Positions 25,188 to 38,012 of a stretch of 64,000 nucleotides of DNA are shown piece after piece. The DNA is from Manduca sexta (lineage: Eukaryota; Arthropoda; Insecta; Lepidoptera; Sphingidae). How positions within the stretch are numbered: position 1 is the stretch's first letter; each line of letters begins with the position of its first letter. The notes under the pieces are model-generated. The model saw nothing but the letters and a program-made list of their open reading frames with translations, searched no databases and was not told the origin of the DNA. The stretch spans positions 12,803,170 to 12,867,169 of the forward strand of contig NC_051134.1 in NCBI RefSeq assembly GCF_014839805.1, in the 5' to 3' direction. A program made the translations under genes and the position numbers.

Positions 25188-25430
25188 TGTCTTGGTGGCG
25201 AAGTTGTATTCCGATATGACTGCAGTGCTGAGGTCTCTGGTTCAAAGCTCGGATTCGGCAAAGTGTTATTGGGTTTTTCTACTATGTATCAGGATGGAGT
25301 CTAATATTTTGAGCTCAACATATTCAAGGTTTGGCCGCTTTTACGTCATGGGACGGAATACACACCGTGGAAAGTGGCTGCAATAGTCGCGTCTCTGAAT
25401 ACCCCTTCGAGTACAACAGACGTGAATGTG
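25188..25430 (+). mobile_element. SINE family B, plus-strand copy
   Basis: The tRNA-like head begins 'tcttggtggcgaagttgtat', followed by 'tctggttcaaagctcgg' (degraded box B). The body 'attgggtttttctac', 'atcaggatggagtctaatattttg' and 'gggacggaatacac' leads to the 3' landmark 'aataccccttcgag'. It aligns along its whole length with the minus-strand copy at 49.6-49.8 kb, but is diverged. Confidence 0.75.
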
Positions 25431-26590
25431 TTTATTGTTATTGGCTAATAGTATACAACATAATAACATTGACATTATAGAAAATCCATTGGAATCAGAA
25501 GAGCACCGTTAATATCATTAATTCATAAGTCCCTTCCCTTCTGATTAACTTGGTTCAGGACAACTAGGTTTTAGCCCAATTGCCGTTCATTTTAAGGGAA
25601 ATTATTTCATGTTTCTACACACAATACATCGCTTTCATTCGTTACTGCATTTATTTTATCGATACTTACATAATTATTCAATCATTATCCCATCTCTTGA
25701 CAATAGCAAAATTTTGAGCAATCCAACCAGTTTTAAAAAAGTAAATCTTATAGAATATAATGTCGTACCTGTTTTTATGATAACCTTTATTATTTATTTT
25801 TATTGTTCTCTCAAATAACAAACATGTAATTCTGACAAAGTGCGATAACAAGCTAACACTCTTGAGCATTGCTTCCATAGAAAAAACCTATCGAAACACG
25901 TTACACATTGGAAATTGTTGCAATTTGTTAACGTTATGTCTCCCTAGAGTGCACTACACCCTCGCATTTTTGAAATTTATAGCCCTATGTGTTTTTTCGT
26001 TCTGCAAACGGATTTTGTTTAATGAGCGGCGAGATGAGATTCGATGCTGCGACGGGAAATTGTATTTTAATTACGGTTTTTATTAAGTCCTCAGTCGGTT
26101 ATAAGGTTTGGTTTCGCTTGCAATTTATTTTAAAATGCGATTTAATTAAAGTGTTGATAAAATTACACACGCATTTATGGCACTATAATCCTTTTTGTAA
26201 TATTAAGGTAAACAATTATTGTAAGAAATATGTAAGTATTATAATGTTAACTGCTGTAATAAATTCGAGACTAAAAGAGAGTCATCACGATCACAGTACA
26301 CGATCAAAAAAAAACCTGAATAGAAATATGATGCATTATAATTATAAATACTGTAATGTGCCCAGAACATTGAACCAAAATAACTGAACCAATAATGAAA
26401 AAAAAATACGGCGCATTGATGTAATACGTTTTTTTTTATTTATTATTTTTAGACGCAATGCTAAGGAATTAAAACGTCTATCATTCATAAATTTGAACGA
26501 GCATATTATTAAAACATAGTACAACCAATAACTAAGCAAGTGTTACAACGCAGCACATGCCAAGCAAAGCCAGCCATGCAGCCACGTGTT
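25431..26590. other. AT-rich stretch without recognised genes
   Basis: A cluster of chance frames lies here (up to 132 codons at 25989-26387), overlapping each other on both strands and lacking recognisable domains. Confidence 0.4.
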
Positions 26591-26756
26591 AAGCCAAGCC
26601 AAGCCAAGCCAAAGCCAAGCCAAGCCAAGCCAAGCCAAGCCAAGCCAAGCCAAGCCAAGCCAAAGCCAAGTCAAAGCCAAAGCCAAGTCAAAGCCAAAGC
26701 CACAGCCACAGCCACAGCCACAGCCACAGCCACAGCCACAGCCACAGCCAAAGCTA
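26591..26756. repeat. Compound pentamer/hexamer microsatellite
   Basis: A pentanucleotide array (CCAAG-type) runs from about 26591 to 26663. It passes through a mixed zone of 'caaagc' and 'caagt' variants (26664-26699) into a hexanucleotide array (CCACAG-type) at about 26699-26750. Because of the periodic sequence, long frames stay open on both strands: Q-A-K-P-S and P-Q repeats on plus, G-L-A-W-L and C-G repeats on minus. These are artefacts and not genes. Confidence 0.95.
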
Positions 26757-27537
26757 AAGCCATGCCACGGAGGTTGAATGCCGCAACTTCCACTCGAGCC
26801 AGCCAGCAGTATCAATATTGCCTATGGTTCGCCGTTGATTGTTCGTGACATGACATCCAACTGTTAAATGACTGGTATAAAAACCCAAGGCATTAATTTC
26901 AATGGACATTCAATTGTGTGCACTAGTATAAGGCGAAACGCTGTCCGACTAATAAAACATAATCTCTGAAGTAATTTGTATTTATATTTCTCCCTTCTGT
27001 TTTACAAGTAAAGAGACGAATTTAATCAAGTTTTATCCCGTCTTAAACAACTTGTCGAACCTCTAAGGTATTTTCCAGGCTTAGCTCGAACCAAACTTCC
27101 TAAGGAATTTATGTAAAACCTAGTAAGTTACGAGCCTCCAGCCATGCAAAATCAGTTGGTACATTAAAAACAGCTTACTGACATAAAATAACCTACTTTT
27201 GAAGATCTAACAATGCAGCTTGTGAGGCGAGTGGCAAGTCTTGGTCACGTTTTTGCTTTGTCATCAAGCACTGAAGACTCTACAAATTGTGCATACAATC
27301 ACTGGAACAACGCCAAACGTTTATAAATGCAGTGTTTCGAGAATAACGAGCAAATTATTCGGAAATACTGTTACTCCTGGGCAGAAATATGTTTTATTTA
27401 TTCCAAATACCAAATCTCCGTGTATTGGATTATAAATAAGGATCGTTAATAGATACCAATTAAAAATATCGTTTGCGGTATTTCATAGAATAAAAATATA
27501 TTATACTAACACAACCGAAAATTGAAGCAACTTCAGA
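26757..27537. other. Stretch without recognised features
   Basis: Slightly less AT-rich than its surroundings. No domain-bearing frame and no repeat matched. Confidence 0.4.
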
Positions 27538-27840
27538 GACTGGTGGTAGGTCTCTTATATGTGAGAGTCCGTCAGAGTAGGTACCACCGCTATGGCTATT
27601 TCTGCCGCCAATCAGCAGTGTGCAGTCACTGTTGTGTTCCGTCTTGAAGAACATTGTAGCCAGTGTAACTACTGGACATACTGAGACTTAACATCTCATG
27701 TCTCAGGATGGCGAGCACTGTGGAATTCCAAACAATACTTTGTAATTCAAGGTGTCGAATGGTATTTCTTCCGTTTATGGACGGGCTCATCTGAAGGTAA
27801 GCGATACGTTTACCATCATTACCATCATTCAAAGCAATAA
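27538..27840 (-). repeat. Dispersed repeat family E, minus-strand copy
   Basis: Read from 27840 downwards: 'attgctttgaatgatgg', 'gcctt...cagatgagcccg', 'caccttgaattacaaagtattg', 'ctcgccatcctgagacatgag', and the end 'gagacctaccaccag' near 27538. The order is the same as in the plus-strand copy at 7.34 kb. Frames of 64-68 codons overlapping it are chance. Confidence 0.75.
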
Positions 27841-30800
27841 AAAGACGTTATACCGTACGTGTTTGAAAGTTATTAAAAACCGAATATTTTATAATTTGCC
27901 TTTTCTATACATGTCTTTTTGATAGAATAAAATTAACGAGATAAATAATAGGATATAAGACGGTACCGTAACATATGATACAAAATCAAAGACATCTACG
28001 TTAACATGCAATTTATACAATATTTGTTTTCAGTAATATGTCTCTTCAAGTTATTCAATAAAGATGCTCAAAGAAGCCTTCATAAAACATTTCAATCAAT
28101 TCAAAATTGCATTACATGTTGTATTTTAAAAAATATATTCACAAGAATAATAGGTTTGTAATCGTCCCACGTTCCCTCACGCTTCCAAAAAATGTATTTG
28201 TCGAATGAGGGGCTTCGAAATAGGATGAGACTTTAAAAGCAAGCAATTTATAAAACCGTCATCCCTAAAACCGCTCGATTGTGCCGTATTGTAACAAATA
28301 TAATTTATTTTGTTTTATTTTCTTTGGGTCAGATTATTCAATTAACTGATAAATGTTGTTTATAAGATAAAATAACGCAAACAAATTAATAAAATATGCA
28401 GTTGTTTGGAGAAATTGGTTAATTTTTTAGACTACTCTATTCTGCCAGGGTATAATCTACTTGGAAGTTAATTATAATATCACAATGGAGAGCGTTCTTA
28501 TCATAATACTAATTTATGCTAAACATCTTTGAATTGAGAAAAGCTGAGTGATAACTTTGAAATAATAAGCATCAGTAAATTATGCTTCATAATCTCGGAG
28601 GCGATTTCAATGTAAGATTGTATCAGTATTATATTTTTTAATAAGTTTCGGACTACCGTTGAGTGGAATAAATCAAGATAATTTATATTTTCTACTCGAT
28701 TGGCAAGACAAGTAGTGACACAGCTTGTGCTGATCCTGAGATTTAAGGGACCTCTAGTTTATACTTGCCTTCTTGGAAATTGGAATAAGTAAAGCCGAGA
28801 CCTGATGCTCGATTTACCTAAATTAGTCGAGTTATTTTATAGTTTCTGTGTTGTAGCAGTATCACATATGCCTAACAGTTCTAGAAGACTACTAGTTGAA
28901 TCTCAGGCGGAAACATTAGTCTTCAGTAATTTTTAAGGTTTAGTTTCGCTTGCATGCTATTTTAATTTTTGAATGTTAAAATCATTTACTTTTGTCATAA
29001 GTTTCCATTTGAAATAATTGTTTTATATTTAAGAATTCATATATTTTTAAATCCAGTTTCTTTAACCACTTCAGATTTATCATACCCAATTACAATACCT
29101 AAATGTTCAAACAATATAACGTATTGGCTAGCAACAAATTTTTCGAACACAGTTACAATTTCGATATTCTTCAACAATATAATCCGACATGCATAGTTGG
29201 CAACAAAACGCTCACCCGAATCACTATAGCCGGTTTTTCACTCAATTGCTCACATAGAAATAAATAAAAGCATTTTGCTTCTAACACAGAATATTAACAC
29301 AAGCACATATAGCCGTAATATGTGTATTTTGTACGTACTTCAGCTATTCGCATGCCTGACACGTAGCGGGCGCGGTGCAACGCTCAGCATACAGTTTTTA
29401 TTTCCTGTAACATTTGTACAACAAACAATTCCTGTATTTTCCCGGCAACATACACTTTTATTATTCATATAAGCTGGTTTCGTTAGTGTTTAATATAAAA
29501 TTAATTTCTGTTTGTTTTAAATTCTAGTCAGGTATTTTGTATATTTAATTCGTGAATGCTGTTAATAAAAATATTTTTCTTATTTTACGAAATGGCCGGA
29601 TTACACCGTTTGGTATATTGTTACTGTCAAGAAACAGTGTGCAACCATTTTTGTATTAAATTTGATGGACGTCGTAATTCGTAGAAAATAATAATTGCAA
29701 GGCATTATGAACCTGAATTTGAATGTTATAAAGTGACAAATACATTGTAATGTAATTCAAGGCGCACAGAAAATTATATTAGAAGACTAAAATACCGCTA
29801 ACGATCAGTCAAAATATTCGCATCTAATGTTAAAAGCAAATATTTATTTATTTATTAAGTTTTCCAGCAGACTTAACACTACGATTATAATAACTTAACT
29901 ATTATAGCTATAATGTAAGCCCAAGTTAGGAAAACTCAACATGTATGTAACTTAATCTAAAAGTGACTCAAGCGCAGCGAATTGAACACAAAATAATTTG
30001 GAAACGTTCACGCAATAAGTTAACCAAATATCAGCAAACAACAAAATAACTGTCTTAATTTTACACCTATCAAAAACTTAATAAACAAAATGCACCGCTA
30101 TAAGCATTTAAATGAACGTCTGGTGTAAGGGAAGGCAGAATACAGTTTTGAAACGCATCCTGGCGGAAACAGGACGCGGTCGTGACGTTTACCTGACTGC
30201 ACAATAGCAACCGCTGTGAAACAACTGTTATAACAATAGCTGCATCTTTAACGTCAGTTGTATTTGACGATTTGTTTTACCTTTTGGAAAAAAACTCTAT
30301 GTATTTATAATTTAAATTCATTTTCATTAATTGATGATTTCACAAATGATGCAGCTTTCAACTTTGTGAAAAGAGCACATTAAATACGATAAAATAATTT
30401 AAATAAAACAAAAGTTACGCGCAAAGCAACTTAATTAATTACAAAAAATATTGTAATTATTCAATATACTCACGTTTTTAATTTAATTCCACTAAATTAA
30501 TTGCATACTCCTCCGTTAATTCTGGACGTTCATTCACACCGCATATCAATTAAAATTCAAATGAGATTTTTCATTGTTCGGTTAACCTAACCGGCTATCG
30601 ATGAATTTATTAACCGACGGGAAAAATGAGGTTTCTGTTCGTAGCGTTTGTTTTATTCTGACATCACATATTTAAAAATTATATCATAAATCAATAAGCA
30701 CTTACTGTAATATTTTAAGAGTACTCGAATTTTCCTTTTTTTATTTCTAAGGATCTACAAAAATAATGGGTTGAAACATTATATTATTCGAGTGGTCTTT

Positions 30801-31335
30801 AGATTTTGAGTGCAGTGATAATTGATTATCAGAAACATTGGACTTAATCGCTTTGTGTTAAAGCTTAAGGTTAAGTAACCAATTTTGAAACTGTAGCACT
30901 GAAAATGTAATCTTAGAACTGTTAAATTAACAAACAAGGTACTACTTCTATTCGAACTCGTGCGTTCAGAAACTTGGCAGTTAGAATGTATTATACTTAA
31001 TAGTTTGTATAGATTTAGATATTCGATCTTTGAAATTATTACTAATGGAATACTCCAGCTTAGGTAGATACTTAACTTTTAATAATTTCCTTTTTGTTTA
31101 TTAGTCGCTACATTTTTATTCAATAAGTTTGAATATGAATAATTTAACCATTCATTATTCAATATTCAAAGTATTACTGAAATTTAATTTAAGTTTTGTT
31201 TACACAGATATAAAGATTAAAATGTTTTTTTACCTAATATTTTAAGTTAATTGTGTGATATAAAAACAAGTTGATGAGTTGCTAGGATTTCTACTACTAC
31301 ATAATTTCCAGTTTTGTTTTACTAGTTTTTGCGTA
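27841..31335. other. 3.5 kb of AT-rich DNA, nothing recognised
   Basis: No coding frame with a domain, no repeat shared with the rest of the window, no hairpin of note. It may be intronic or intergenic. Confidence 0.4.
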
Positions 31336-31656
31336 ATATATAATAATAATATCAGCCCTATATTATATACTGTCCCACTGCAAGGTCTCCCTCCTCTAGC
31401 ACTTTGAGGGATTCGACCTCACTTCACAACGCTGGCCTAGTGCGGTTTGACAGATTTCACACACCTTCAAAATTCCTATTGAGAACTTCTTGGGTATGCC
31501 GTTATTCTTACAATGTTCCTTCAACGAAAGGAAGGGACAATTCACAAAAAATACACACATAATTAAAAAAAAAGTCAAAGATGTGTGCCCTTGGAATTTA
31601 AACTTATAGACATTCGTCTGGGCAGTACATTTCACTCTCAAATAAGCTATTGCTGC
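31336..31656 (-). mobile_element. SINE family A, diverged full-length copy
   Basis: A minus-strand copy with a TAA tail at 31336-31351 and 'atcagccctatattatatactgtcccac', body landmarks throughout, and a mutated box B ('ttta aattcc' type) and head near 31640. It faces another SINE A copy (31809-32112) head to head across about 150 bp. Confidence 0.8.
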
Positions 31657-31808
31657 TATGAGGTTTAGCGTGCGCAATACTAATCGAAAGCCTTCTTAAG
31701 AATGCATCACTGAGTTCATAATTACCATTAAATGAATTTACATCTCGGAGGTTGGCGCATTATCTTTACTAAGTGAGCAAACTGGTGAATTCAAAGCAAA
31801 TACGCATA

Positions 31809-32112
31809 AAGCAATCGCTTCGCTCGGATGGAATGGATTGTCGAGACTATAATTTGCGAGTTCGAAACCAAAGGCACACTCCTTTGACTATTGAAGTTAC
31901 ATGTGTTTTCTATGTCCATAACAATAACCATTTTGAACGGCGAAGAAAAATATCAATTGTAAATCTCTTGACCTAAAAATTCTACATAACCATTTTGTAA
32001 CTTTGTGAAGTCTGCCAATTTAGTACTAAGCCAGCTTATGGCCTCGACCCTTAAAGTATTATAGTAGACACACTGTTTCCAGCATTGGGATAGTTGATAT
32101 GATATAATACAT
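31809..32112 (+). repeat. SINE family A, strongly degraded copy
   Basis: Landmarks in order: 'ggatggaatggattgtcgagac', 'gcgagttcgaaacc' (box B), 'aaggcacactcctttgac', 'tgaacggcgaagaaaaatatca', 'gtgaagtctgccaat', 'agtattatagtag'. The identity is clearly lower than in the other copies, so this is among the oldest copies here. Confidence 0.6.
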
Positions 32113-35100
32113 GGGTGTCTATTCCTATGCATAGCAATATAAACTGCAAACGCGACTTGAGAACTTGACTGTTCTTACACCACGTCGTTATCACAATAGC
32201 AAACAATTCGTCTGCAAACAGATTAGAATTAAGACGTATGCACCCGAACAGAGACAAAGCGTGATTAAGTGCGCATGCATATCTTATGTGTACTCTGTAT
32301 CCATGATATGTCTTGTGTATGTACTTTGAGGTGTTCGTCTTAGATTGTTCTGTCATTAGCACTCAGTTCAAGATTGCCTCCATGGCAGATTTATTGCGGT
32401 ACATTATCGTAGCTATAGACTTCCTATAGAGCGGGGAGGGGGGTGCTTGCACCATGCAAGGCCTCTGTAAGTGCAAGACTTTTTCTAAGGTGGGAAAAGA
32501 CGTTTCTAGGGTGGGGACTCCCCCTAGCAACACGCTCATGGCGGTACGACTGCTCTGCTGAATTCTATGATTCGATCAGAGCTTAGATGAAGTGATGTTG
32601 GAATTTTCTGCTTAGTGTGTGTTCCGTAGATTGCAAGACTCGGCAGCTTTAATTTGTATATTGCAGAGATGCATTAGTTAAAACGTTTTTTAAGATAGCG
32701 ACTGAAAATCGTGATTCCGATCTTAAAAATATGAAACCATTTTTTAAAACCTTTTATAGAAGTAAAAATTAGCAGACGGTATGTTTATTTTTTACAACCT
32801 CTGTACGTGACTTGGATTATCACAAGAGCTCAAACACTCCTTTGCTTTTCATGGACACAATATGAATGGCTTTTTTATTTCGCTAAAATTTTTACACATA
32901 GATTATTTAAAATAGAATTTTCCTAAAGTATGTTTTTTATCCTAGGCACAGTGCAGTGTTAGTAACTCTGTGTGTGTGTATCGACTTCACTTCCACAGCT
33001 AAACCAGAAAAAGAACATTAAGGCCCGAGCCAATAGGTTCACCAACTGATTTCTTTGCCGTACCATCAAGCTTCAAAATAGTTTAACCTGGGCGTGTGTT
33101 TCCTCTTTCCTATAATCCTGGGTCCTTCCGCTGAAACGCGAAGAAGCATCTTAGTAGGCTGCCATGATTGTGTCGAATGACATGAGATAGCTATTTGTTG
33201 GCATTCGATACTTTATCTAGACGGCAGTACAGTCACTTTGCTGTGCCAGAAGATTAAGAAAACTCGTAGTAAGTACAGAACGGAGGCAATATCTTGACCA
33301 GTGTGAAGTTAGTTACAACAACTGCTTTCTATAGGTACCTGTCGCCATCCGCCAGTCTCCAGTAACAATTACTTTGTAGTTACTCATGAACAACTTCAAG
33401 CCGGCCATGATTAAGCTACCGTACTGTATTTAATTTTGAACCCTAAGGCATACGTCCTTTTTCTATTTGTCACCTGCCAATTCTATGGGATCATTTACAC
33501 GCTAGCAAAAGCTAGTTTTAAATAAATTGATATACAAAAAGCGTTTGCGGTTGTGTTGCATGTATGTGCTATTGAATATTTATGAAACGAAGTGAATCTA
33601 TCCCAATATAAACATTTTATTGTCCCTATATAATTTGATACTTCACTGTGTTTCAACTCATTTATACACGTTATGATCTACGAATATTTTATTTTTATTG
33701 ATAGTGTACTTGAAATAAGTAAAATAGTATAGCATTATATCATAAAATGTATGATACGCAATAGTACTTAACGACCTCCTCCTTTTTTAATTCGGTTAAT
33801 GTATTTTCAAATATAAATAGATGTTTCCCAAATATCTAACTAATGTATTGAATGAGAAACGAAATTACAAATATACCGTTATTTTAAAATAACAATATGT
33901 ACTCAAAATAGTAAATTTGAATAAATTAGTGCATCATCAATTCTTTTGCTTATTCAATATTTTTATGTAAATTTTCAAAAAAAATAAAATGCAATGAAAT
34001 TGGTAAGGAGTAAATAAACTTTGAGCCAGAAATGTTTCTTATTAAATTTTAAAACAACACCAATCCGTGATTAAATATAATCATATTATTTCACACTCAA
34101 TATTTAAAAACAATAAAATAAACAGTTCTTCAGCTTCAGTTACAAATAATTTCCACCCTCAAAAAGGTCATAACCATTTTGGTTTGTAAACTTCTGTTAC
34201 AACCAATACAAGACCCCGATTTAGTCCAGCGGTTTTGGCAAGAAGTGACCAAACTCACCGAACGTTCACCGAGCTTGTAAACTGGAGCACATGGCCACTA
34301 CTCTATGAAATATTCATATCGAAAACTATCGCTGCATCGCGAATTCGTTTACATTTATAAAATAGTACATATTATATCGTTAGGAACTGAAACAATTTTG
34401 ATTAAATAAAAAGAAATATCCCTGACTATAGAAATACTTTTCTAATATTTCTCCAACCAGCCAACTTATAGGACAGTCACGGATCAACTGCCGACTGCCC
34501 TGGTCTATCAAATGCTCAGTGTTTTTATAGGAAAAACACAAATACCCTCACAAGAATATTTTTATCTTAATAATATGAGTTATATGACTATTGAACTTCA
34601 ATAACAAAGGTGTTATTGACAGAAAAAAAGATCGTGCCCTTCATTTAGTTGAACTGATATAATTTTTTCAAGTACTAATTTATAGAGGCTAAAATGATAG
34701 GAAAAGTTGGAATTAAAAAATAATTATATAAATCCCAATTTCAATTGCAATTTAAACGTGACTTTCACTGAATACAAAAATATATATTTTGCATACCTGT
34801 GTACTATAAATAACTTTGGAAATCCACCTGATTAATCAGTAGACGTGTTTAGTAACTATTGTTTCGACGTAAGTTTGATTTACAGTTGTTTTGTTCGCGA
34901 ATCGAATCATCGAACTTATATTATTTATGATTCAACTTGTATCACGTTATTTTACTTTATCTGTAACAATATATTTCGTTCATTCATATAAATTAGGTAA
35001 TGCTTTAGTAGCGGGTCCCTGAACTATATATTATCGCTGAAACTAATTTACAACCAGCTTTGCTAGTACAATAAATATGTCTGTTACCTAATTGCTTATA

Positions 35101-35459
35101 TCTGTACAAAAACTGCTGAGATATATTTTGTTGTTCCGTTTGATCTATGGCGGACAATAACATTTAAACTCACTTAAATCTGAAAATATTATTTGTACTA
35201 CTTTTTGAACATTATCATATGTAAGATCGGAATTTCCAATCACAACTCTTTAAATCCGGAAATTCCAGACGAAACGAGCCAAGCGATGATTGAACTTCAG
35301 ATCCATCTGAATATGCATATGGGCCGGAAACTATTCCGAGCAACCGGACATTCTCACGCGTTTTTTAAACAAGCGAAAGCTCTCAACACTAAAAAGCAAG
35401 AGAAAGAGACAACATAAAGCTTACAAGAGAAGGCTCTTAACACTAAAAAGAACAAATTA
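32113..35459. other. Unrecognised stretch with GC-richer patches
   Basis: Patches at about 32420-32620 and 33000-33480 are GC-richer than the background, but they hold no domain-bearing frame and match no other part of the window. They may be remnants of old mobile elements. The remainder is AT-rich without features. Confidence 0.35.
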
Positions 35460-35465
35460 ATTAAG

Positions 35466-35563
35466 CCTACACTCGCAGTAGGGAACGGCTTTGTTGTCCG
35501 CCATTGCCTATGTCCATTGGCGGTAACTGTCTACCATCAAGGGAATCACTGCCTCGTTTGCAT
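35466..35563 (+). repeat. Possible interspersed repeat fragment
   Basis: The segment 'cctacactcgcagtaggg...gttgtccgccattgcc...ccattggcggtaactg...gtttgc' resembles a widespread lepidopteran repeat from memory. It contains a short inverted repeat (ccgcca/tggcgg). It occurs once in this window, so the sequence alone cannot prove it is repetitive. Confidence 0.35.
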
Positions 35564-36867
35564 GAGTAGGTATGAAAAACATTGCTAACAAACATTGGAC
35601 AAAACATCGCATGCAACAGGATCGTTATCGACACCCGACTTTCATTTCCGCGTATCTGACACGTGGAAATTGCGACTCCGTCCACTGTCGAAAATGTCTA
35701 CGGTTGCTTTTTGGCATGCATTTTGTTTCGCAACTTCATTGCCACTGTTTGGCAGGACAAAGTTTACAAAGTTGGCTCTGCCAATGTAGGTGCACGTTTT
35801 GGAACGACACGTGTACTGACCTAAATGGGTATGGGTTTTGTGAAAGAAAGGGCTTTGATATTGTGAATACCTGTGGTTAGTGTTTAGTAATCAATAGCGC
35901 GGAGTATAGTCAAGAAAACTTGCATAAGTCGGCTTTTGCAACTTTTACGGCGTATACAACTATGGCAAGCTCACGTGTTTACATTTTGAAGTTTGCAAAA
36001 TTTGCATGACATTGTATGGGCATAGAACCATAGAAATATTGCTGGTAATGTAAAGGAATTCTAGAAGTTCTTTTGAATATTGAATTCATGATGTATGGTA
36101 AAAATGTAATATTAACTTTCTCTCGCTTCTACAAACTTTCAAATGAATTATATTATATTTTTTTTATTATATTTGAAATATCGAGAAACGTATATTGTAT
36201 GAAGTATTATCCCACGTAGATTAACCGCAACGGCAAACGGCTTAAAGAAAATACTGCTAACCTTAACTCTCTGGAAAAGGAAAAAGGATTTTTAAAAACT
36301 TCAATATTTGATAATTTCACGTAATCATCATTTTAACATAATATCATTGTTCGCTTATTTGTGAATAATATAATAGACGACGGAAGCAGCATTAAATCCA
36401 TTCATTTTATTATTAAAGTAAATTAATATTTACAAACCATCTTTCCTTCTATAAATACGGTTTTCAACATGTCAATATTATGGCCCTAATAATAGGATAT
36501 TTCTCATTTGGAATATTTAATCTATTGATTAAATACACCTCACTCGGTGTTATTACACCTCAAACGTAATACGCGGAATATTTGAAAACTTTAAAAGACG
36601 TTAAAATGGTTTTCACGACGGTATGTTGAAATAATTTATATATGTCATTCATGAGACTTTCAACACGGCTGTGCGGCTTATTAAATTCTAGACAGACAGG
36701 CAATTATGGAAAATTGGTTGTAAAAATTTGGTAGGATGAATTATGCGCTCTAACAAGCTTTAATCCAAAGTTAAGGAGTTTCGTCATTGGGCCGTGTGAA
36801 AGCGCATTAATGTTCACATCGTCTAAAGGTTAAATGTATTTACGTAATATTTATGGGTAGTATTGTT
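35564..36867. other. Stretch without supported genes
   Basis: A 102-codon plus frame (35572-35880) is rich in cysteine (about a dozen) and histidine, but shows no signal peptide and no known cysteine framework. I treat it as chance. Confidence 0.35.
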
Positions 36868-37003
36868 AAGTCTTCGAGACTAAGTAGCGTGGTAAACTAA
36901 GGTCTAATCTCTCTCGATAGTATAGGAGAGCTGTGCCCAGCAGTGAAACTGTCCCATTATTATAATAATATCCTGATATAATATAGCACCGATATTATAT
37001 TAT
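36868..37003 (+). repeat. SINE family A, degraded 3' fragment
   Basis: 'tagcgtggtaaactaagg', 'aatctctctcgatagtatagg', 'ctgtgcccagcagtg' and the tail 'gatattatattatt' match the 3' third of SINE A, with many changes and an internal insertion near 36955-36985. Confidence 0.6.
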
Positions 37004-37149
37004 TATGTATATTCATTTTATTACCCTTTAAAGCTATATGTTCTTATTTTCATAGTAAATAATTAAAATAACATTTTAATTTTAAAGTGTTGTATGTGAA
37101 TATTTTCTTATGATCTTATTATTTGATAAGAGCTAAAAAGTTTTAATAT

Positions 37150-37372
37150 TAATATGACACTGGCCTGCGACTCCACCCGCGTAAAAAAGTTTTTCCGGGA
37201 TAAATATTTTGCCGAGAAAAAATGGGCCTATCGCGCAGGAGTAATGTAGCTTCCTATTAGTAAAAATAATTCAAAATCGGTTAAGTAGTTCCTGTGACTA
37301 ACACGTAAAACAAACAAATAAACTCTTCAACTTTGTAATAATATCATATATTAGTATAGATAGAAACTTTCA
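37150..37372 (+). repeat. Possible LINE 3' end (RTE-like), degraded
   Basis: 'cgactccacccgcgt', 'tttttccgggat', 'caaaatcggttaagtagttcc', 'acaaacaaataaactc' and the tail 'atatattagtataga' follow the same plan as the repeat at 17.77-18.06 kb. Class assignment is from family memory only. Confidence 0.4.
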
Positions 37373-37722
37373 CTACTATATTCCTACGTAAAATTTGGAG
37401 TCCAGTCAGATAACAACCATAATATACACCACACAGCTTCCTCTTCCCATTAAGTAGACGCACTTGTCTACCTACATTTTAAAAAAAAGTAATTTACCTA
37501 ACAATGTCCCTAACACGGGAATAAGGCATTTATGCACATCTGCCGGGCGTATTTTGGGTGAATTTTGGTTTATTAGCCGACGGTGCCGCATTTTCTTCAT
37601 GTTCTCTAATGTACCCATAATGTGTTGCACCGAATTTCACACGGGATATTAGCGACGCTGGCTTCAGGTTACCCTATTTTTAAAAGGACACGTGTTACAG
37701 TAATGCAGTTTTTAGCTCTCTT

Positions 37723-38012
37723 TGACTGTCTCGGTGGCGTAGTTGTAATTGTATATGGTACAAGTACTACTGCGTTGAGGCCCTAGGTTCGAAACCCAGG
37801 TCGGGCCTAAATAACAGAGACAGAATTTTCTCTTTTAAAAAAATAACACGGTCGCAACTCGGAGTTCGGATTGCCGTCTCACCGAACTATGAGAGTAAAG
37901 GAACAAAGTGCACCTATGTATTGCGCACACACTTGTGCACTATAATATGCCCTGCGTAATTGGCTGATCTTGCTTGTGATTGGCCACCGTGGCGGAAATT
38001 CGGTTAGGAAGG
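37723..38012 (+). mobile_element. SINE family C, full-length copy
   Basis: The tRNA-derived head 'ctcggtggcgtagttgt' (box A) and 'aggttcgaaacccagg' (box B) lie at about 37730-37800. They are followed by a body distinct from family B: 'caactcggagttcgg', 'gcgcacacacttgtgcactataatatg', 'gattggccaccgtggcgg'. Head and family B head are nearly the same, whereas the bodies differ. No convincing target duplication was defined. Confidence 0.8.

Noticed and set aside
25989..26387. 132-codon plus frame
   Set aside because: It is the longest frame outside the LINE, but it is dominated by I, K, N and H, overlaps other chance frames and has no domain.
26540..26848. Overlapping 63-102 codon frames on both strands rich in K-P-S-Q and G-L-A-W
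   Set aside because: They are translations of the pentamer/hexamer microsatellite. Frames stay open on both strands because the unit lacks stop codons.
35572..35880. 102-codon cysteine-rich frame, possible secreted peptide
   Set aside because: There is no signal peptide, no recognisable cysteine pattern, and a competing open frame on the same strand.
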